Assembly (NCBI GenBank): GCA_016791475.1
Contig: JAEUWI010000057.1
Location: forward strand, 1 to 43,547
Reading direction: 5' to 3'
From: Candidatus Hydrogenedentota bacterium
GTDB lineage: Bacteria > Hydrogenedentota > Hydrogenedentia > Hydrogenedentales > JAEUWI01
Length of the DNA: 43,547 nt
Part shown: positions 42,956 through 43,547 of the stretch, one piece after another
Layout: every line of letters begins with the position of its first letter
How positions within the stretch are numbered: position 1 is the stretch's first letter
Notes under the pieces: model-generated
The model's input: the letters and a program-made list of their open reading frames with translations, nothing else
The model's database searches: none
What the model was told of the DNA's origin: nothing
Translations under genes and position numbers: made by a program

Positions 42956-43357
42956 CTATTCCCCGGAAACGCCCGCGCTGCCCCGGCCATCCAGCCCTGT
43001 ACCCTCGCCCTCGTGGCGCAGGCCTTCCACATAGAGCCGGTTCATCAGGCTGGCGGGATTGGCGCGCCCCGCTCGGGCCAGCAGGCGCGTGGCCCAGCCC
43101 AGGGTCGGGTCGCGATCAAAGAGGCGCCCGAAGGTGAACATCAGATTGAGAAAACGGGTCGCATCCCGTTCGCAGGCGAAGCCATAGTGCTCCGCACGGA
43201 CGATCCCGTCGCGCACCACATCGACCAAGGCCTCATCCGACAGTGCTGCGCATTCGCCGGGAAAATACTCGCGCACATGGGCCACCGCCCGCAAGACAAA
43301 GGGCTCGCGAAGATGGGCTTTGAATGGCTCGATCTGTGCTCGGCGAACAATCAGCAA
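42956..43357 (-). CDS. Small protein of the kind found in T6SS effector loci
   Basis: A 133-residue soluble protein starting LIVRRAQIEPFKAHLREPF and holding FPGECAALSDEALVDVVRDGI, YGFACERDATRFLNLMFTFG and FDRDPTLGWATRLLARA. From memory this pattern is typical of small proteins that accompany DUF4123, PAAR and VgrG genes; their function is unknown. The TTG start has GGGAG ten bases upstream. It ends 39 bp before the effector start and is probably co-transcribed with it. Confidence 0.75.
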   Translation of the reverse strand: MLIVRRAQIEPFKAHLREPFVLRAVAHVREYFPGECAALSDEALVDVVRDGIVRAEHYGFACERDATRFLNLMFTFGRLFDRDPTLGWATRLLARAGRANPASLMNRLYVEGLRHEGEGTGLDGRGSAGVSGE

Positions 43358-43474
43358 CGCGGCGCGACTCCCGAATAACTCCTACCCTGCGCATGCGCCA
43401 GCGGGGCCGAAAACGACCCGCGCGCATCGATTGGCGAGTATACGGGCGGGGCCGGGGCTTGTCAAACGACCGAA

Positions 43475-43536
43475 TTGCCTCACAATAAATCTACTCGAAA
43501 TGTATTCGTTGCCTCACGAAGGAAATCTATCCGAAA
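43475..43536. repeat. Imperfect direct repeat at the right edge
   Basis: Two copies of TTGCCTCACxAxxAAATCTAxYCGAAA-like sequence, at 43475-43500 and 43509-43536, with a 34-bp period. They lie upstream of the small T6SS-type gene and could be paired regulator sites. More copies may lie past the window edge. Confidence 0.6.
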
Positions 43537-43547
43537 CGGGCTGGGTC

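Noticed and set aside
43475-43536. CRISPR array edge
   Set aside because: Only two imperfect copies with an 8-base gap, too short for a spacer.

Overview
The window is GC-rich bacterial DNA with short intergenic gaps. It carries ordinary housekeeping genes (dapB, pcrA/uvrD, pheA, thrS) among accessory genes: a PEP-CTERM exported protein, large secreted proteins with adhesion-type domains, an ExeA/GspB pair, secreted glycan-degrading enzymes and a DUF4123-associated toxin-like locus. This mix, with 9-bp intergenic tandem repeats, suggests an uncultivated Gram-negative of the planctomycete or Hydrogenedentes kind. That placement is a guess from overall character; no rRNA or tRNA gene is visible to settle it.

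Layout. 1-4.3 kb: 9-bp repeat array, dapB (-), a two-TM protein (+), a candidate miniature inverted-repeat element, then a minus-strand Gfo/Idh/MocA oxidoreductase and sugar ABC permease. 4.3-8.1 kb: a structured intergenic region, a PEP-CTERM protein, a 627-residue exported protein and a tiny zinc ribbon. 8.4-15.4 kb: ExeA-like ATPase with GspB partner, a sugar-binding lipoprotein, an unknown 529-residue protein and a TlpA-like thioredoxin. 15.4-19.7 kb: HD-GYP phosphodiesterase (-), then pcrA and pheA sharing one base. 19.7-20.6 kb: two previously unlisted paralogous genes for 44- and 46-residue hydrophobic peptides (-), each with a conserved leader hairpin, strong Shine-Dalgarno and intrinsic terminator. 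20.8-28.0 kb: an inactivated-looking SNase/PDZ protein, then three toxin-antitoxin modules (Xre/MbcA-RES, Phd-VapC, MntA-HepT) interleaved with an inositol-phosphatase-like gene, a membrane protein and thrS. 28.1-37.4 kb: secreted catabolic enzymes: GH78 rhamnosidase, PPC-like duplicated protein, sialidase-fold protein, alpha/beta hydrolase and two tandem metallophosphoesterase-like proteins. 37.4-43.5 kb: a DUF4123 adaptor-type gene facing a 1483-residue protein with an HExGHxxGxxDEY zinc-protease motif, preceded by a small gene of a kind found in type VI secretion loci.

How the parts fit. The sugar permease, the binding lipoprotein and the secreted hydrolases fit use of complex glycans, although no transporter ATPase lies here. 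ExeA/GspB and the PEP-CTERM protein point to an elaborate envelope with type II secretion and exosortase sorting. The right-end locus looks like an effector island of a contractile injection system whose structural genes lie outside the window.

The best candidates for something undescribed are the twin small peptides (19774-20344), the giant metalloprotease with its DUF4123 neighbour, and the tandem phosphoesterase-like pair that share the same non-canonical metal site.
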